Shown piece after piece: positions 20,835 through 31,279 of a stretch of DNA of 64,000 bases. Below the pieces are notes generated by a model. The model had not been told where the DNA came from. It saw nothing but the letters and a program-made list of their open reading frames with translations, and made no database searches. The translations under genes were made by a program, and so were the position numbers. Each line of letters opens with the position of its first letter. Position 1 is the stretch's first letter. Source of the stretch: Prochlorococcus sp. AG-442-B03 (GTDB lineage: Bacteria; Cyanobacteriota; Cyanobacteriia; PCC-6307; Cyanobiaceae); the NCBI GenBank assembly GCA_003212395.1, contig QCPU01000004.1, positions 35,510-99,509 on the forward strand, read 5' to 3'.

Positions 20835-21446
20835 TTGGAAAAATTCAACGTAAATAATATTTCAAACCAAAATAGACAATTTGAATTATTTGGTTCAAAT
20901 GTAAATACATCAATTAATTGTCAAAACTCAAATAATCTAAAAATCAACGGCGAAATCCTTACTGAATGGAGAAGTAAAATACATAATCACCAATTCAAAA
21001 TTTTAGAAGATACACACAATAAAACTGTGCATCAAACAAGTCTTCTTATAAGTACAATTTCCAACGAAAGAAAAATTGATCCTTTTTCCCTGCAGCCATT
21101 ATCATTGAACTTTTGGAGAACCAATCAATATATACATAATGGTCCAGCAATGTATTTTGTAATTGACTCAATGGAAAGTTCTCAAATAATCCTTTATATA
21201 GGAGAAACAAATTCAGCAAATAAAAGATGGAAGGGAGAACATGACTGTAAAAATTATCTAATGAATTATAAAGAAGCCCTAGCTCATAACAACCTCTCAA
21301 GTCACCAAGATATTCGTTTCTTCTTAGATGTACCTAAAGAAGTAAAATTAAGACGTAAATTAGAACAGCAACTGATATATTTATGGTTACCACCTTTTAA
21401 TAAAGAAACTCGAGACAGGTGGGCAACTACTTTCACAAATAACTAA
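20835..21446 (+). CDS. GIY-YIG-like nuclease-domain protein
   Basis: Unnamed cyanobacterial protein whose C-terminal half reads like a GIY-YIG fold: GPAMYFVID in place of the GIY strand, then ILYIGET (YIG), an Arg in NKRWKGEH, and late LEQQLI and PPFNKET supplying the Glu and Asn positions. The N-terminal ~85 residues are Asn-rich and unrecognised. 203 residues; the start is TTG. It lies 25 bp before pepA on the same strand. Function could be DNA nicking or a repurposed fold; no partner gene indicates which. Confidence 0.6.
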   Translation: MEKFNVNNISNQNRQFELFGSNVNTSINCQNSNNLKINGEILTEWRSKIHNHQFKILEDTHNKTVHQTSLLISTISNERKIDPFSLQPLSLNFWRTNQYIHNGPAMYFVIDSMESSQIILYIGETNSANKRWKGEHDCKNYLMNYKEALAHNNLSSHQDIRFFLDVPKEVKLRRKLEQQLIYLWLPPFNKETRDRWATTFTNN

Positions 21447-21470
21447 AAGTTAATTAAATCCATTTTACAA

Positions 21471-22943
21471 ATGCAATTTTCCACATTCAAAAAAAATCTA
21501 GACAACTGGCAAGGTGATTCATTAATTTTGGGCGTCTTAGAGGAAGAAATTGCAAGCCAACTTGAAAACATAAAATTTGTCGTTGACCCAAAATTATTAC
21601 TAAAAAAAGTTACTCAAAAAAAATTCAAAGGGGAAAAAGGAAAAACTTTAAGCTTTGAATTTTTAGATCAAAAATTAGAAACTTTAATCATAGTTGGTCT
21701 TGGCAAATCGAAAGACCTAGATAAGAGTGATATAGAAAACTCCATAGGAAATCTAATTAGGAAAACTGTTGATAAAAATGAAAAAGTCAGTATCTTGCTA
21801 CCCTGGGAATTAATAAATTCACAACTAGAAATAAATCAACTAGCAGAGTCAGCCAGATTATCTGCTTATAAGGACAATAGATTCAATAAGAAAAAAGATG
21901 AAAAAAAAGTTCTTAAAGAAATAGAGTTTTTGAATTTAAAAGAAGTTGAGAATATCAGCTTTGAAGAGACAGAAAAAATATGTGAAGGTGTAGAACTAGC
22001 CAGAAGACTTGTAGCCGCCCCTCCAAATAGCCTTACGCCTCATGAAATGTCTATGCAAGCTTCTCAAATAGCTAAAGATCATGGTTTGGAAGTAAAAATT
22101 TTAGAGGCAAAAGAATGTGAAGATTTAGGAATGGGTGCATATTTAGCTGTAGCAAAAGGTTCTGATCTAGATCCTAAATTTATACATCTTACTTTGAAGT
22201 CAGAGGGGCCTATAAAAGAAAAAATTGCGCTCGTTGGGAAGGGTTTAACCTTTGATTCTGGAGGATACAACCTAAAAGTAGGAGCCTCTCAAATTGAAAT
22301 GATGAAATATGATATGGGCGGAAGCGCCGCAGTTTTAGGAGCAGCAAAAGCACTTGGAGCAATAAAACCAAAAGGACTAGAAATACATTTTATTGTGGCA
22401 GCTTGCGAAAATATGATAAACGGATCTGCAGTTCATCCAGGAGATGTAGTGAAAGCATCTAATGGTAAGACAATTGAAATAAATAATACTGATGCAGAGG
22501 GTAGACTCACATTAGCTGATGCTTTAACTTATGCATCAAATTTAAAACCGGATTCAATCATAGATCTTGCCACTTTAACAGGAGCAATTGTTGTTGCTTT
22601 AGGGAATGATGTAGCTGGATTCTGGAGCAATAATGATGATCTAGCAAATGATCTAAAAACTGCATCAACTCAGGCTGGAGAAGAATTATGGCAAATGCCT
22701 TTACAAAAATCTTATAGAGAAGGGTTAAAGTCTCATATAGCTGACATGAAAAATACAGGTCCTAGAGCAGGTGGGTCAATAACTGCTGCTTTGTTTTTAG
22801 AGGAATTCTTTCATGAAGATATAAAATGGGCACATATTGATATTGCTGGGACTTGTTGGACTGATAAGAATAAGGGAATTAATCCATCAGGTGCAACCGG
22901 TTTTGGAGTTAAAACTCTTGTTCAATGGATTCAAAATAAATAG
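21471..22943 (+). CDS. pepA: Leucyl aminopeptidase (M17)
   Basis: Two-metal exopeptidase releasing N-terminal residues from peptides; cytoplasmic hexamer. Metal and catalytic signatures are intact: [14 protein letters not shown] and [14 protein letters not shown] (the M17 signature). The N-terminal ~165-residue macro-like domain is divergent, as usual for the family. 490 residues. Convergent with msrA, 12 bp apart. Confidence 0.96.
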   Translation: MQFSTFKKNLDNWQGDSLILGVLEEEIASQLENIKFVVDPKLLLKKVTQKKFKGEKGKTLSFEFLDQKLETLIIVGLGKSKDLDKSDIENSIGNLIRKTVDKNEKVSILLPWELINSQLEINQLAESARLSAYKDNRFNKKKDEKKVLKEIEFLNLKEVENISFEETEKICEGVELARRLVAAPPNSLTPHEMSMQASQIAKDHGLEVKILEAKECEDLGMGAYLAVAKGSDLDPKFIHLTLKSEGPIKEKIALVGKGLTFDSGGYNLKVGASQIEMMKYDMGGSAAVLGAAKALGAIKPKGLEIHFIVAACENMINGSAVHPGDVVKASNGKTIEINNTDAEGRLTLADALTYASNLKPDSIIDLATLTGAIVVALGNDVAGFWSNNDDLANDLKTASTQAGEELWQMPLQKSYREGLKSHIADMKNTGPRAGGSITAALFLEEFFHEDIKWAHIDIAGTCWTDKNKGINPSGATGFGVKTLVQWIQNK

Positions 22944-22955
22944 CTATTTTTAAAA

Positions 22956-23558
22956 TCATTCAGTCCAAAGATTTGTCGATCTAGCGTTATCTCCCCATAA
23001 TTTATCCAATCTCTGATCTCTCCCACATGAGAATCTATATAACTTATATTTTAATTCTTTTCTCTCAGCAAAATCCTGATGATATTCTTCAGCCAGCCAA
23101 AATTGACTTTTCGATTTTAGTTCTACAGATATCTTTTCTAATGGCACTCGCAATTCATTAGATGCAGAAATAAGTGCTTTTTCTGCATCACTCTTCTCAA
23201 TTGAATCTTTGTAAAAGATCACTGGCCTGTAAGAATCTCCACGATCACAAAATTGCCCCTTGCCGTCCAAAGGATCTATATTTCTGAAATAGAGCCTAAG
23301 TATCTCGGTTAAAGTTACCAATTGGGAATCATATTGAACCAAAACCACTTCCTGATGTCCTTCATGATTTTCATAGGTAGGATTTTGTAAATCTCCTCCT
23401 GAATAGCCACTTTGTACAAAATTTACCCCCTTTAATGACTCTAAATCATGTTCTAAACACCAAAAACAACCTCCCGCAAGAATCAATTCCTCTGCAAAAG
23501 TATTTAAAGGATTAATAAATATTGAAAGGGCAATTATTAGAGAAAAGAAATACTTCAT
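22956..23558 (-). CDS. msrA: Exported peptide-methionine (S)-S-oxide reductase
   Basis: Reduces methionine-S-sulfoxide in oxidised proteins. The catalytic motif GGCFWCLEHDLE has the nucleophilic Cys; VQSGYSGGD and the GHQEVV segment are also present, and a resolving-type Cys occurs near FSCGRD. It starts with a clear signal peptide (about residues 1-22, ending NTFAEE), so it should act in the periplasm or lumen. It is the last gene of the purC-bamA-lpx run, 16 bp after lpxB. Confidence 0.93.
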   Translation of the reverse strand: MKYFFSLIIALSIFINPLNTFAEELILAGGCFWCLEHDLESLKGVNFVQSGYSGGDLQNPTYENHEGHQEVVLVQYDSQLVTLTEILRLYFRNIDPLDGKGQFCDRGDSYRPVIFYKDSIEKSDAEKALISASNELRVPLEKISVELKSKSQFWLAEEYHQDFAERKELKYKLYRFSCGRDQRLDKLWGDNARSTNLWTE

Positions 23559-23574
23559 TTTTTTATTATAAAGT

Positions 23575-24753
23575 TCAAATAATAGAATTAATAATCTCTT
23601 CAGCAGCTCTCTGGACTACTCCTTCTTCACCTAATTCTTTTTTTAATAAAGCATAACCCTTTTTAATTTTTATTTTTTCTGATTTCTCCTCAATAATCCT
23701 ACAAGATTTATAGAAGATTTTCTTTTCATCAAACTCTCTCTGTACAAACTCAGGGATTATTAATTTATTAACTAACAAATTTACAGGAGAAATAAATCTT
23801 ACTTTGAAATTGAGAATTATTCTAGCAATAAAAGCAGTAACTCTGCTTACTCTATAACCAACAATCTGTGGTATTCCATGTAAGGCTAATTCCATATTAA
23901 CTGTCCCTGATTTGCAAAGAGCAATTTTCGTAAGTGAATAAATATAAGGCTTTAATCTTGCATTATCTTTTTGAGAAATCACTTGTCCATTAATTTGATA
24001 TTTTCTGCAGGCCTTTTTGAATCTTTCATCAAATACTTTCCTGCATGAGGGTATATAGACAACTAAACTTGGATATTTTTGTTGTAGTTTTTTAGCCGTT
24101 TTCATAAAAGTAGGTAATATATATCGTAATTCTTGAGGTCTTGATGCGGGCATTAATAGTAGGATGTTTTGATCTGGGCGAAGGTTCAGCATAGTTCTGG
24201 AATCTTTCTTTAGAGGAAGTTTTTTTGTCAAATCAATCATTGGATGTCCAACCCACAAAACATTTCCGCCCCTCTTTTTGTAGAAAACTGCTTCTTTCTT
24301 GAAAATTGCAAAAATTTTATCAGAAAATTTTATTAGATTTGTTGTAGTATTATTTCCAATCCTCCAAGCCCACTCTTGAGGAGCAATATAGTAAAAAATT
24401 GGAATTTTAGTCTTCGATCTTCTTAATTTATTTCCAATTTTTATATTCGGGCCCATATAGTCAATCAAAATCAAGCAATCTGGAGGATTTTTTTTTAGTA
24501 ATTTACAAAACCTTTTTTGAATTCTTATTGTAGGAAGAATAAGTGGTAAAGCCTCCCAAATCCCTATTGCACTAATTGATGTAGTATCTTGAAGAATTTT
24601 TACACCCTCTTTCTTCATCCTTTCCCCACCTAATCCACAAATTTCTAAATCTACAGATTTTTTTTTAGCTTCATCTAATAATGCTTTTGATAACAAACTT
24701 CCGTGCAAATCACCAGAGACTTCTCCAGTACTAATAAAAATCTTTTTATTCAT
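23575..24753 (-). CDS. lpxB: Lipid-A-disaccharide synthase
   Basis: GT19 glycosyltransferase joining two acylated glucosamine units during lipid A synthesis. The N-terminal ISTGEVSGDLHG, the central PQEWAWRIG and the later KSGTVNMELAL and PQIVGYRVS motifs are all typical. 392 residues, normal length. It overlaps lpxA by 4 bases (ATGA-type), so translation is coupled. Confidence 0.96.
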   Translation of the reverse strand: MNKKIFISTGEVSGDLHGSLLSKALLDEAKKKSVDLEICGLGGERMKKEGVKILQDTTSISAIGIWEALPLILPTIRIQKRFCKLLKKNPPDCLILIDYMGPNIKIGNKLRRSKTKIPIFYYIAPQEWAWRIGNNTTTNLIKFSDKIFAIFKKEAVFYKKRGGNVLWVGHPMIDLTKKLPLKKDSRTMLNLRPDQNILLLMPASRPQELRYILPTFMKTAKKLQQKYPSLVVYIPSCRKVFDERFKKACRKYQINGQVISQKDNARLKPYIYSLTKIALCKSGTVNMELALHGIPQIVGYRVSRVTAFIARIILNFKVRFISPVNLLVNKLIIPEFVQREFDEKKIFYKSCRIIEEKSEKIKIKKGYALLKKELGEEGVVQRAAEEIINSII

Positions 24754-25604
24754 AAATTAACTACAGGCATTGGTCCTCGCCTTTCTTTAGATATTGACTC
24801 TTTTAAAAAACTACATAATTTTGAAGATGAAATATCTAATTCTCCTTTTATTACTTTTTCTAATGAATTTGAAATCGTATCATTAGATTTAAAAAGTAAA
24901 TTCCAAGTACTTTGAAGTAATTTTAAGTCAAAATCTTTATTTTCTATCAAACCACTTCTCTTAATTCCAACCCTATTCAAACCTCGCAATCTTCCTGGAT
25001 GCCCTTCAGCTAGACAAAAAGGAGGTACATCTCTATCTACTCTAGTCATCCCTCCAATCATTGCTAAATAACCAATATGTACAAATTGATGAATACCTAA
25101 GCAACCGCCAATAATAGCTTTATCTTCAATCTTTACATGGCCTGCAACTTGAACACTATTTGATAAAACTATCCTATTACCGAGTTCACAATTATGGCCA
25201 ATATGAGTGTAAGCCATCAACAAATTATTATTACCAATAATAGTTTTTTCTCCTTCATAAGTTGCTTTATTAATAGTTACACATTCTCTGATAGTATTAT
25301 TATCACCAATAATTACTTCAGTAGGGGCGCCTTTATATTTAAGGTCCTGGGGATCAAGACCTATAAAAACACTTGGGAAAACTTTATTGTTTATGCCAAT
25401 GTTAGTTCTTCCTGAAATAACAGCATTCGGTCCTATTTCGGTTCCTTTCCCGATAGTCACATTGGGTCCAACAATAGCTCCTTGAGAGATAATAACGCCA
25501 TCATGTAATTCGGCACTTGGATCAACAAAAGCATTTGGGTGGACTTTTACACCACTCAAGCTTGAGTTAAATTCAGTATTTTGATTATCCATATCCCTAA
25601 TCAA
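24750..25604 (-). CDS. lpxA: UDP-N-acetylglucosamine acyltransferase
   Basis: First enzyme of lipid A synthesis, a trimer of left-handed beta-helices. Hexapeptide repeats run over residues ~15-190, the catalytic His lies in [12 protein letters not shown], and the '[17 protein letters not shown]' region (broken: FCLAEG, GRLRGLN) shapes the acyl pocket. 284 residues, slightly longer than the E. coli enzyme because of an N-terminal extension. Overlaps both fabZ (8 bases) and lpxB (4 bases). Confidence 0.97.
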   Translation of the reverse strand: MIRDMDNQNTEFNSSLSGVKVHPNAFVDPSAELHDGVIISQGAIVGPNVTIGKGTEIGPNAVISGRTNIGINNKVFPSVFIGLDPQDLKYKGAPTEVIIGDNNTIRECVTINKATYEGEKTIIGNNNLLMAYTHIGHNCELGNRIVLSNSVQVAGHVKIEDKAIIGGCLGIHQFVHIGYLAMIGGMTRVDRDVPPFCLAEGHPGRLRGLNRVGIKRSGLIENKDFDLKLLQSTWNLLFKSNDTISNSLEKVIKGELDISSSKLCSFLKESISKERRGPMPVVNL

Positions 25605-26055
25605 CTAATGAAAACATTAATTCTCCAGCACAAACCAACTTCCCATCAACATGCGCCTCACCTTTAACCTTCCCAAATCTTTGTCTTTTAATAGACAATA
25701 ACTCACAAGAAATTATCAATTGATCTCCAGGTACAACTGGTTTTCTGAATTTAACATTATTGATTCCAGCGAATACGAAAAGTCCTTTAGGAAGATCAGG
25801 CATTTGCGTTACAATTATTCCACCAACTTGAGCCATTGATTCAACAATAAGAACTCCAGGCATCAAGGGTCTCTCAGGAAAGTGTCCCTGAAATTGAGGC
25901 TCATTAATAGTTACGTTTTTTACTCCAACAGCTCTTTCTCCAGGAATATGCTCTATGACTTTGTCTACAAGAGCAAAAGGATATCTGTGAGGTAACAAAC
26001 CTAGTATGTGCTCAGAGGAAAGTTGATTATTTTCACTGAATAATTTCTTTTCCAA
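25597..26055 (-). CDS. fabZ: 3-hydroxyacyl-ACP dehydratase FabZ
   Basis: Hot-dog-fold dehydratase of fatty acid elongation. The active-site His is in LLPHRYPF and the Glu in [10 protein letters not shown]; the substrate tunnel motif [12 protein letters not shown] is intact. 152 residues. Its place between lpxC and lpxA, as in many Gram-negatives, couples fatty acid and lipid A synthesis for the same hydroxyacyl-ACP pool. Confidence 0.97.
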   Translation of the reverse strand: MEKKLFSENNQLSSEHILGLLPHRYPFALVDKVIEHIPGERAVGVKNVTINEPQFQGHFPERPLMPGVLIVESMAQVGGIIVTQMPDLPKGLFVFAGINNVKFRKPVVPGDQLIISCELLSIKRQRFGKVKGEAHVDGKLVCAGELMFSLVD

Positions 26056-26072
26056 AACAATTAAAGATAAAA

Positions 26073-26909
26073 TTAAATTTTTAGCGATGAGGCCAATAAA
26101 GCATTTAAAGAATGTGATCCTTTATAAACTAAAATTTGAGCCTTAGGTAACCCTACCAAAGCCAAGTCCCCAATGAGGTCTAAAATTTTATGTCTTATTG
26201 GTTCATTATCAAATCTTAATGGTGGATTAACCCATTTATCACCATCACAAACAAGGGCATTTTCTAAACTTCCACCTTTTATTAATCCAAGTTCACTTAA
26301 CTCTTGAAATTGATCTTTAAAACCAAATGTTCTAGCAGGAGCAATCATTTCAACAAAACTTTTTGGATTTAATTCAATCACAAACGTTTGATTTCCAATT
26401 GCTTCATAGGCAAAACTTATAGTAGATATGATTGTAGTTTTTTTAGAGGGAGTTGCAGATATAACAGAGTCTTCTTTATTTAAAATTATTGATTTATTAA
26501 TCTCTCTAAAGAAATTATCTGGTCTAGGGGCCTTTTTTATCCCAACTTCTTCAAAATCTCTAACCCACTGGATTGCCGATCCATCTAAAAGAGGAATCTC
26601 TTTCCCATCAACTTCAATATGTATATAACTCAAACCACATCCTGCCATTGAAGATAGTAAATGTTCAATAGTATACAAATTTCTCCCCCCTAATTTAACC
26701 GCTGTACAAAGCATCGTACTACCAATTAAATCCTGAGTTAACTTAAAAATCTCGTTAGGTTTATCCCTAAAAGAGACATAATATCCTTCTTTCTCATAGG
26801 AAGAAATTGTAACTCTTGTTTTTTCTCCACTGTGCAGGCCTATACCCTCTCTGGAGATAACTCCAGCCAAGGTATAGCAAGAATCATAATTAGCAGGCCA
26901 AGAAAACAC
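26073..26909 (-). CDS. lpxC: UDP-3-O-acyl-N-acetylglucosamine deacetylase
   Basis: Zinc amidase, committed step of lipid A synthesis. Zinc ligands and catalytic residues are visible: TIEHLLSSM (Glu and His), [11 protein letters not shown] (His and Asp), and the late KGSHSLN His. 278 residues, a little shorter than the E. coli enzyme at the C-terminus. Its start codon is directly next to the bamA stop codon. Confidence 0.96.
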   Translation of the reverse strand: MFSWPANYDSCYTLAGVISREGIGLHSGEKTRVTISSYEKEGYYVSFRDKPNEIFKLTQDLIGSTMLCTAVKLGGRNLYTIEHLLSSMAGCGLSYIHIEVDGKEIPLLDGSAIQWVRDFEEVGIKKAPRPDNFFREINKSIILNKEDSVISATPSKKTTIISTISFAYEAIGNQTFVIELNPKSFVEMIAPARTFGFKDQFQELSELGLIKGGSLENALVCDGDKWVNPPLRFDNEPIRHKILDLIGDLALVGLPKAQILVYKGSHSLNALLASSLKI

Positions 26910-29045
26910 TTAAAACTTCCATCCAACTCCAAGTGTATATCTCAAATCTCCACTTAGGTTCTTGCTAGCAACATCTAATCTCAATGGACCTATTGGTGTT
27001 TTAACCCCAACTCCCCCTCCAAGGGAAAAACCAGAACCTGATTTCTTCAATAATTTTCCCGGTTTTCCAGGAACTCCCTTTTGAGTGCCTAGATCACTTC
27101 CTGCATCAACGAATAAAGCTCCTGATATCATTCTCCAAACAGGAAATCTATATTCTGCTGTGCCCTCAACAAAACTTCTACTTACAGCTAAATCACAAGA
27201 TCTCCAACCTCTAACAGATGATGTTCCTCCCAAACAAAATGCTTCGTAAGGAGGTAATTCCCCAAGAATAGTTCCTGTCTTAAATTGAAATCCAATAGCT
27301 TGAGGACAGTCTTTACTAGTAGCATTGGTAGACTTACATGCTTTAGTTAAATTTATTAATTTTGTTGGTATAAAAAATGAATATGAGGCTTTCATTCTAT
27401 TAAAAGTTGGAGAGTTTTTCCCCATAGAAACAAATTGTTCGGTGCCAAAGCTTAATTTATTTCCTGCAGTTGGGTTGATGGAATCGTTCAAATTATTTCT
27501 AGAAGTACTCGCAATAAAACTCACTAATATATTTTCTGCCGGGCATGAACCATCATTTGGAGTATATCCAATACAAATAATATCGCTTATATTTTTGGGT
27601 GTAGTAGGGGTCATATCGCCATAAGGTTTTTTGTTCCCATCACCATCAATCATCTTTACTTCCTTAAAATTCATCCCCGCAAGAACTCTCCATTTAGCGA
27701 CCTTAAATGGATCTCCACCATTAAGAGGTCTTGAAAAAGAAAAGCCGCCTCCTGTTTTTTCTAAAACTATTGATGAAAAAGTATCTGAGCTAGATGGTAT
27801 TTGATCATCAACTGCATATAATCTCCCATTTTTCTCACTTTTAAATTCTTGTGGATAATCTCTACTTAAAAAAACATTTGTTCTAAAAGATGTTTTATGT
27901 TTATCTCCTTTAATCCACGGATCAAATAATGAAAAATTATAGGTAGTTGAATATTCTCCAAAATTAAGGTTTAAATTTGTAGACCATGCTCTTCCTAATG
28001 TATTTGTTTCCTGCAGACCAATTGTTGCAAAGATACCTGAACCATTGCTATAGCCAAGTCCACCTGTTAAGGATCCTGTTCTTATCTCGCTAAGGTCTAA
28101 AAAAATTATGACTTGACCAGGATTTATATTGTCAGGGCCAAGTGAAACCTTTATATCATCAAATAATGATAAGGCGTATAGTCTACCGATATCAGCCTCT
28201 AAAATTTTTCTATTAAATACTGAGCCAGGTTGTGTTTTTAATTCTCTTTTTATTACCCAGTCTTTTGTTTTCCCTTTTCTAGGTTTTCCATCAATAACAG
28301 CTTCACCATCAGAATCTAGAAATCTTATTTTTACGTCAGATATGATACCTTCAGAAACTTTTAATGTTATTACTCCGTTGTCAGAAATTCTATCGGGGCC
28401 AATAATTCTAACTAAAGAATAACCCTCTTTTTCATAACGTTCTTTTATTATTTCTATCTTATTTTGAAATTCGTTTAAGTTAAGAGTTGTCCCATAATAA
28501 TTATTAAAAATATCATCTACATATTCATTAGAAATTACAGAGTTTATTGGATTAAGTTCAACTTTGGTCAAAATTGGATTAGGCACTACATTTACTATTA
28601 GCCTCACGCCTAGCGGACCATCTTGAGACTTTATTTTTACTCCAGAAAACCAACCACTAGCATATATTGCATTGATGTCTTTATTTAAAATTCGATTATC
28701 AACAATACTTCCAGGCTTTATGCTCATAGAATCATATGCAGCCAATTCAAGTTTTCTACCTTCAGGATGATTTTCCCAACCTTCGATAATTATTTCTGAG
28801 ATAAGAACACTTTTTTCGTTAGTATCATTATTATTTTCTGCAAGAAGAAATTTCTTCTCTTTTTTGATATCAATACCTTGAAATAAAACATTATTAATAT
28901 TTGGCATTTCTAAGGTTCTTCTTGATTGATCAACATCATTTGGCAAATACTTAGCGGCCAGTTCTGAATTATTTAATATCAAAATCAAAGGAGAGAAGGT
29001 AACATTTGTGAAAACCTTTCCAAATTTTAAAAAATGTTTTTGCAT
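26910..29045 (-). CDS. bamA: Omp85/BamA outer-membrane assembly protein
   Basis: Beta-barrel assembly factor. After a hydrophobic N-terminal stretch (about 10-30) there are three POTRA-like repeats (~80-330), seen from ISEIIIEGWENHPEG, VELNPINSVISNEY and VKIRFLDSDGEAV; the barrel begins near SGLGYSNG-like GGLGYSNG. Family signatures near the end include the VRGWR motif (SSVRGWRSCDL) and the final RYTLGVGWKF with terminal Phe. 711 residues. Position before lpxC makes this an envelope operon. Confidence 0.93.
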   Translation of the reverse strand: MQKHFLKFGKVFTNVTFSPLILILNNSELAAKYLPNDVDQSRRTLEMPNINNVLFQGIDIKKEKKFLLAENNNDTNEKSVLISEIIIEGWENHPEGRKLELAAYDSMSIKPGSIVDNRILNKDINAIYASGWFSGVKIKSQDGPLGVRLIVNVVPNPILTKVELNPINSVISNEYVDDIFNNYYGTTLNLNEFQNKIEIIKERYEKEGYSLVRIIGPDRISDNGVITLKVSEGIISDVKIRFLDSDGEAVIDGKPRKGKTKDWVIKRELKTQPGSVFNRKILEADIGRLYALSLFDDIKVSLGPDNINPGQVIIFLDLSEIRTGSLTGGLGYSNGSGIFATIGLQETNTLGRAWSTNLNLNFGEYSTTYNFSLFDPWIKGDKHKTSFRTNVFLSRDYPQEFKSEKNGRLYAVDDQIPSSSDTFSSIVLEKTGGGFSFSRPLNGGDPFKVAKWRVLAGMNFKEVKMIDGDGNKKPYGDMTPTTPKNISDIICIGYTPNDGSCPAENILVSFIASTSRNNLNDSINPTAGNKLSFGTEQFVSMGKNSPTFNRMKASYSFFIPTKLINLTKACKSTNATSKDCPQAIGFQFKTGTILGELPPYEAFCLGGTSSVRGWRSCDLAVSRSFVEGTAEYRFPVWRMISGALFVDAGSDLGTQKGVPGKPGKLLKKSGSGFSLGGGVGVKTPIGPLRLDVASKNLSGDLRYTLGVGWKF

Positions 29046-29086
29046 AATACTTTTGATTAAGATGAAAAATTCATTATTTAATTAGA

Positions 29087-29815
29087 TTAAAGACAATCGT
29101 TTATTCTTCGGTGAATTTCACTATATGCCTCTATTAAACCACCCAAATCATTCCTAAATCTATCTTTATCTAGACTTACAATTGTATCATTTTTTTGGTT
29201 TAGATCCCACAATCTACAATTATCAGGACTTATTTCATCCGCAAGAAGAATATTATTTCTAAAATCATGCCCAAATTCCAACTTGAAATCCACAAGTTGA
29301 AGTTGAATCTTTTGAAAAAAACTTTTCAATATTACATTAATTTTTAAAGTTAAATTTATTATTGATTCTAAATCTTGTGAGCTTAATATATGCATTAATT
29401 CAATTCTATCTTTTGTAATAAGGGGATCATTAAGTTCATCATTTTTAAGATAGATATCAATTAATGGTTTGGATAGGGAAGTACCAGGTTTAATAGTCGT
29501 TTGTTTACACAAAGAACCATAAGCAGTATTTCTTAAAACAATTTCTAATGGAATTACTTTTATTTTTTTTGCAATCATTGTATTTTCATTTTCAAGTTCA
29601 ATAAAATGAGTTGGAATATTCTTCTTAATGAGAATCTCAAAAATTCTTGCACTTATTAGGCAATTAAGTTTGCCTTTACCTTCAAATTTTTCTTTTTTCA
29701 ATGCATTAAAAGCAGTAGCATCATCTTTAAATTCAATTTTTACTTTATCTGCATCATCATGAGTAAATACTTTTTTTGCTTTGCCTTCATAAATTAACTC
29801 ATATTTATTATTCAT
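29087..29815 (-). CDS. purC: SAICAR synthetase
   Basis: Ligates aspartate to carboxyaminoimidazole ribotide in purine synthesis. The start YEGKAKKVF, the KFEGKGKLN region, and the signature LVDFKLEFG with DEISPDNCRLWD are all present. 242 residues. It is the first gene of the leftward unit leading to bamA and lpxC (41 bp to bamA) and is divergent from purD, another purine gene, so the 128-bp gap between them probably holds both promoters. Confidence 0.96.
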   Translation of the reverse strand: MNNKYELIYEGKAKKVFTHDDADKVKIEFKDDATAFNALKKEKFEGKGKLNCLISARIFEILIKKNIPTHFIELENENTMIAKKIKVIPLEIVLRNTAYGSLCKQTTIKPGTSLSKPLIDIYLKNDELNDPLITKDRIELMHILSSQDLESIINLTLKINVILKSFFQKIQLQLVDFKLEFGHDFRNNILLADEISPDNCRLWDLNQKNDTIVSLDKDRFRNDLGGLIEAYSEIHRRINDCL

Positions 29816-29943
29816 GAATCTAAAACCTCATTAATGATTACTAAAATACTTTTTATAATTATCATAATTATTAAAGACCATCTTCAAATGATTTTATTTT
29901 AACTGATTATTCATCGAAACCTATAACCTTTAAAAACAAATAT

Positions 29944-31275
29944 ATGGGAAATCATTCACCAATTTCTAGTAGCTTTATTAGTTTAGAAAATATCCTTATA
30001 ATTGGAAATGGCGGGAGAGAAAACTCTTTAGCTTGGGCTATTCAAAGAAATGAATTAGTAAAAAAAGTTTATTTAATACCTGGTAACGCTGGTTCAGAAA
30101 GAATCAATAAGTGTAAAAGAATAAAAATTGATATAAATAATAAGAATGAACTAGTCGAAAAGCTTGATTTTTTTAAGATTGATTTAGTTATAATTGGACC
30201 AGAAATACCTCTAGCAAATGGATTAGCTGATTTTCTTCGAAAAAAAGATTTTAAAGTATTTGGTCCTAATAAAAATGGAGCAAAATTAGAATTTAGCAAA
30301 TCTTGGGCAAAGGAATTTATGCAAGACGCAAATATTCCAACTGCAAACTTTTGGAAAGTCAATTCTCTAGAAGAAGCCAAAAAAATTATTAATTCATCCG
30401 CAATTCCACTGGTAGTAAAAGCTGATGGTTTAGCTTCAGGAAAAGGCGTTTTTATTCCTAATTCAAAAGATGAATGCATTAAAGCAGCAGAGTCAATATT
30501 TAGTGGTAGATTTGGCAAAGCTGGGGATGTAGTTGTTCTTGAAGAAAAAATTCAAGGGCCAGAAGTTTCAGTTTTTGCTTTATGCGATGGAAAGAGATAC
30601 ATATTACTTCCAACCGCCCAAGATCATAAACGACTTAATGAGAAAGACAAAGGGCCAAATACAGGAGGTATGGGGGCTTATTCTCCTGCCCCATTATTAA
30701 CAAAAGATTACCTTGATAGGATCATCAAAGAGATAATTGAACCTACAATAAATGAACTAAATAAAAGAAATATTGACTATAGAGGTGTAATTTACTTTGG
30801 ATTAATGATCACACAATCTGGGCCCAAAGTTATAGAATATAATTGCAGATTTGGTGATCCTGAATGTCAAACAATAATGCCTTTGATGGATAAAAACTTT
30901 GTATTTCTTTTAGAAAAATGCTCAATGGGTAATTTAACTGGTGATGAAAAAATTGATACCTCTGATAGAGTTAGCGCTTGTGTAATAGCTACCTCCAAGG
31001 GTTATCCTTACGAATATAAGACTGGCTTTCAAATAAAAATAGGTAAGATTGACGCAAATGATTGTCAAATTTTCGACTCAGGAACTTCTTTAAGTGAGAA
31101 TGGGAAATTATTAACTGATGGAGGAAGAGTCTTAAGCATTGTCTGTCAAGATAAGGACTTCGATATGGTTTTTGAAAAAGCATACAAAAATTTAAAAGAA
31201 ATTCATTTTGAGGGTATTTACTTTAGAAATGACATAGGGCATCAAGTGAGGAAAAACTTTTCTAAGGAGAATTAA
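29944..31275 (+). CDS. purD: Phosphoribosylamine-glycine ligase (GARS)
   Basis: ATP-grasp enzyme making GAR in purine synthesis. NILIIGNGGRENSLAWA is the N-terminal nucleotide-fold signature; KADGLASGKGV, HKRLNEKDKGPNTGGMGAY and EYNCRFGDPECQ mark the ATP-grasp core. 443 residues. The chosen ATG gives ~17 extra residues ahead of the conserved start, common in cyanobacterial entries. nblS begins 4 bp downstream. Confidence 0.96.
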   Translation: MGNHSPISSSFISLENILIIGNGGRENSLAWAIQRNELVKKVYLIPGNAGSERINKCKRIKIDINNKNELVEKLDFFKIDLVIIGPEIPLANGLADFLRKKDFKVFGPNKNGAKLEFSKSWAKEFMQDANIPTANFWKVNSLEEAKKIINSSAIPLVVKADGLASGKGVFIPNSKDECIKAAESIFSGRFGKAGDVVVLEEKIQGPEVSVFALCDGKRYILLPTAQDHKRLNEKDKGPNTGGMGAYSPAPLLTKDYLDRIIKEIIEPTINELNKRNIDYRGVIYFGLMITQSGPKVIEYNCRFGDPECQTIMPLMDKNFVFLLEKCSMGNLTGDEKIDTSDRVSACVIATSKGYPYEYKTGFQIKIGKIDANDCQIFDSGTSLSENGKLLTDGGRVLSIVCQDKDFDMVFEKAYKNLKEIHFEGIYFRNDIGHQVRKNFSKEN

Positions 31276-31279
31276 GCTT

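Noticed and set aside
27325..27624. Plus-strand frame of ~99 codons inside bamA
   Set aside because: Shadow of the bamA coding strand; no motifs, and bamA is clearly the gene.
30069..30518. Minus-strand frame of ~149 codons inside purD
   Set aside because: Long, but opposite the ATP-grasp core of purD; low-complexity Ser/Phe composition typical of shadows.
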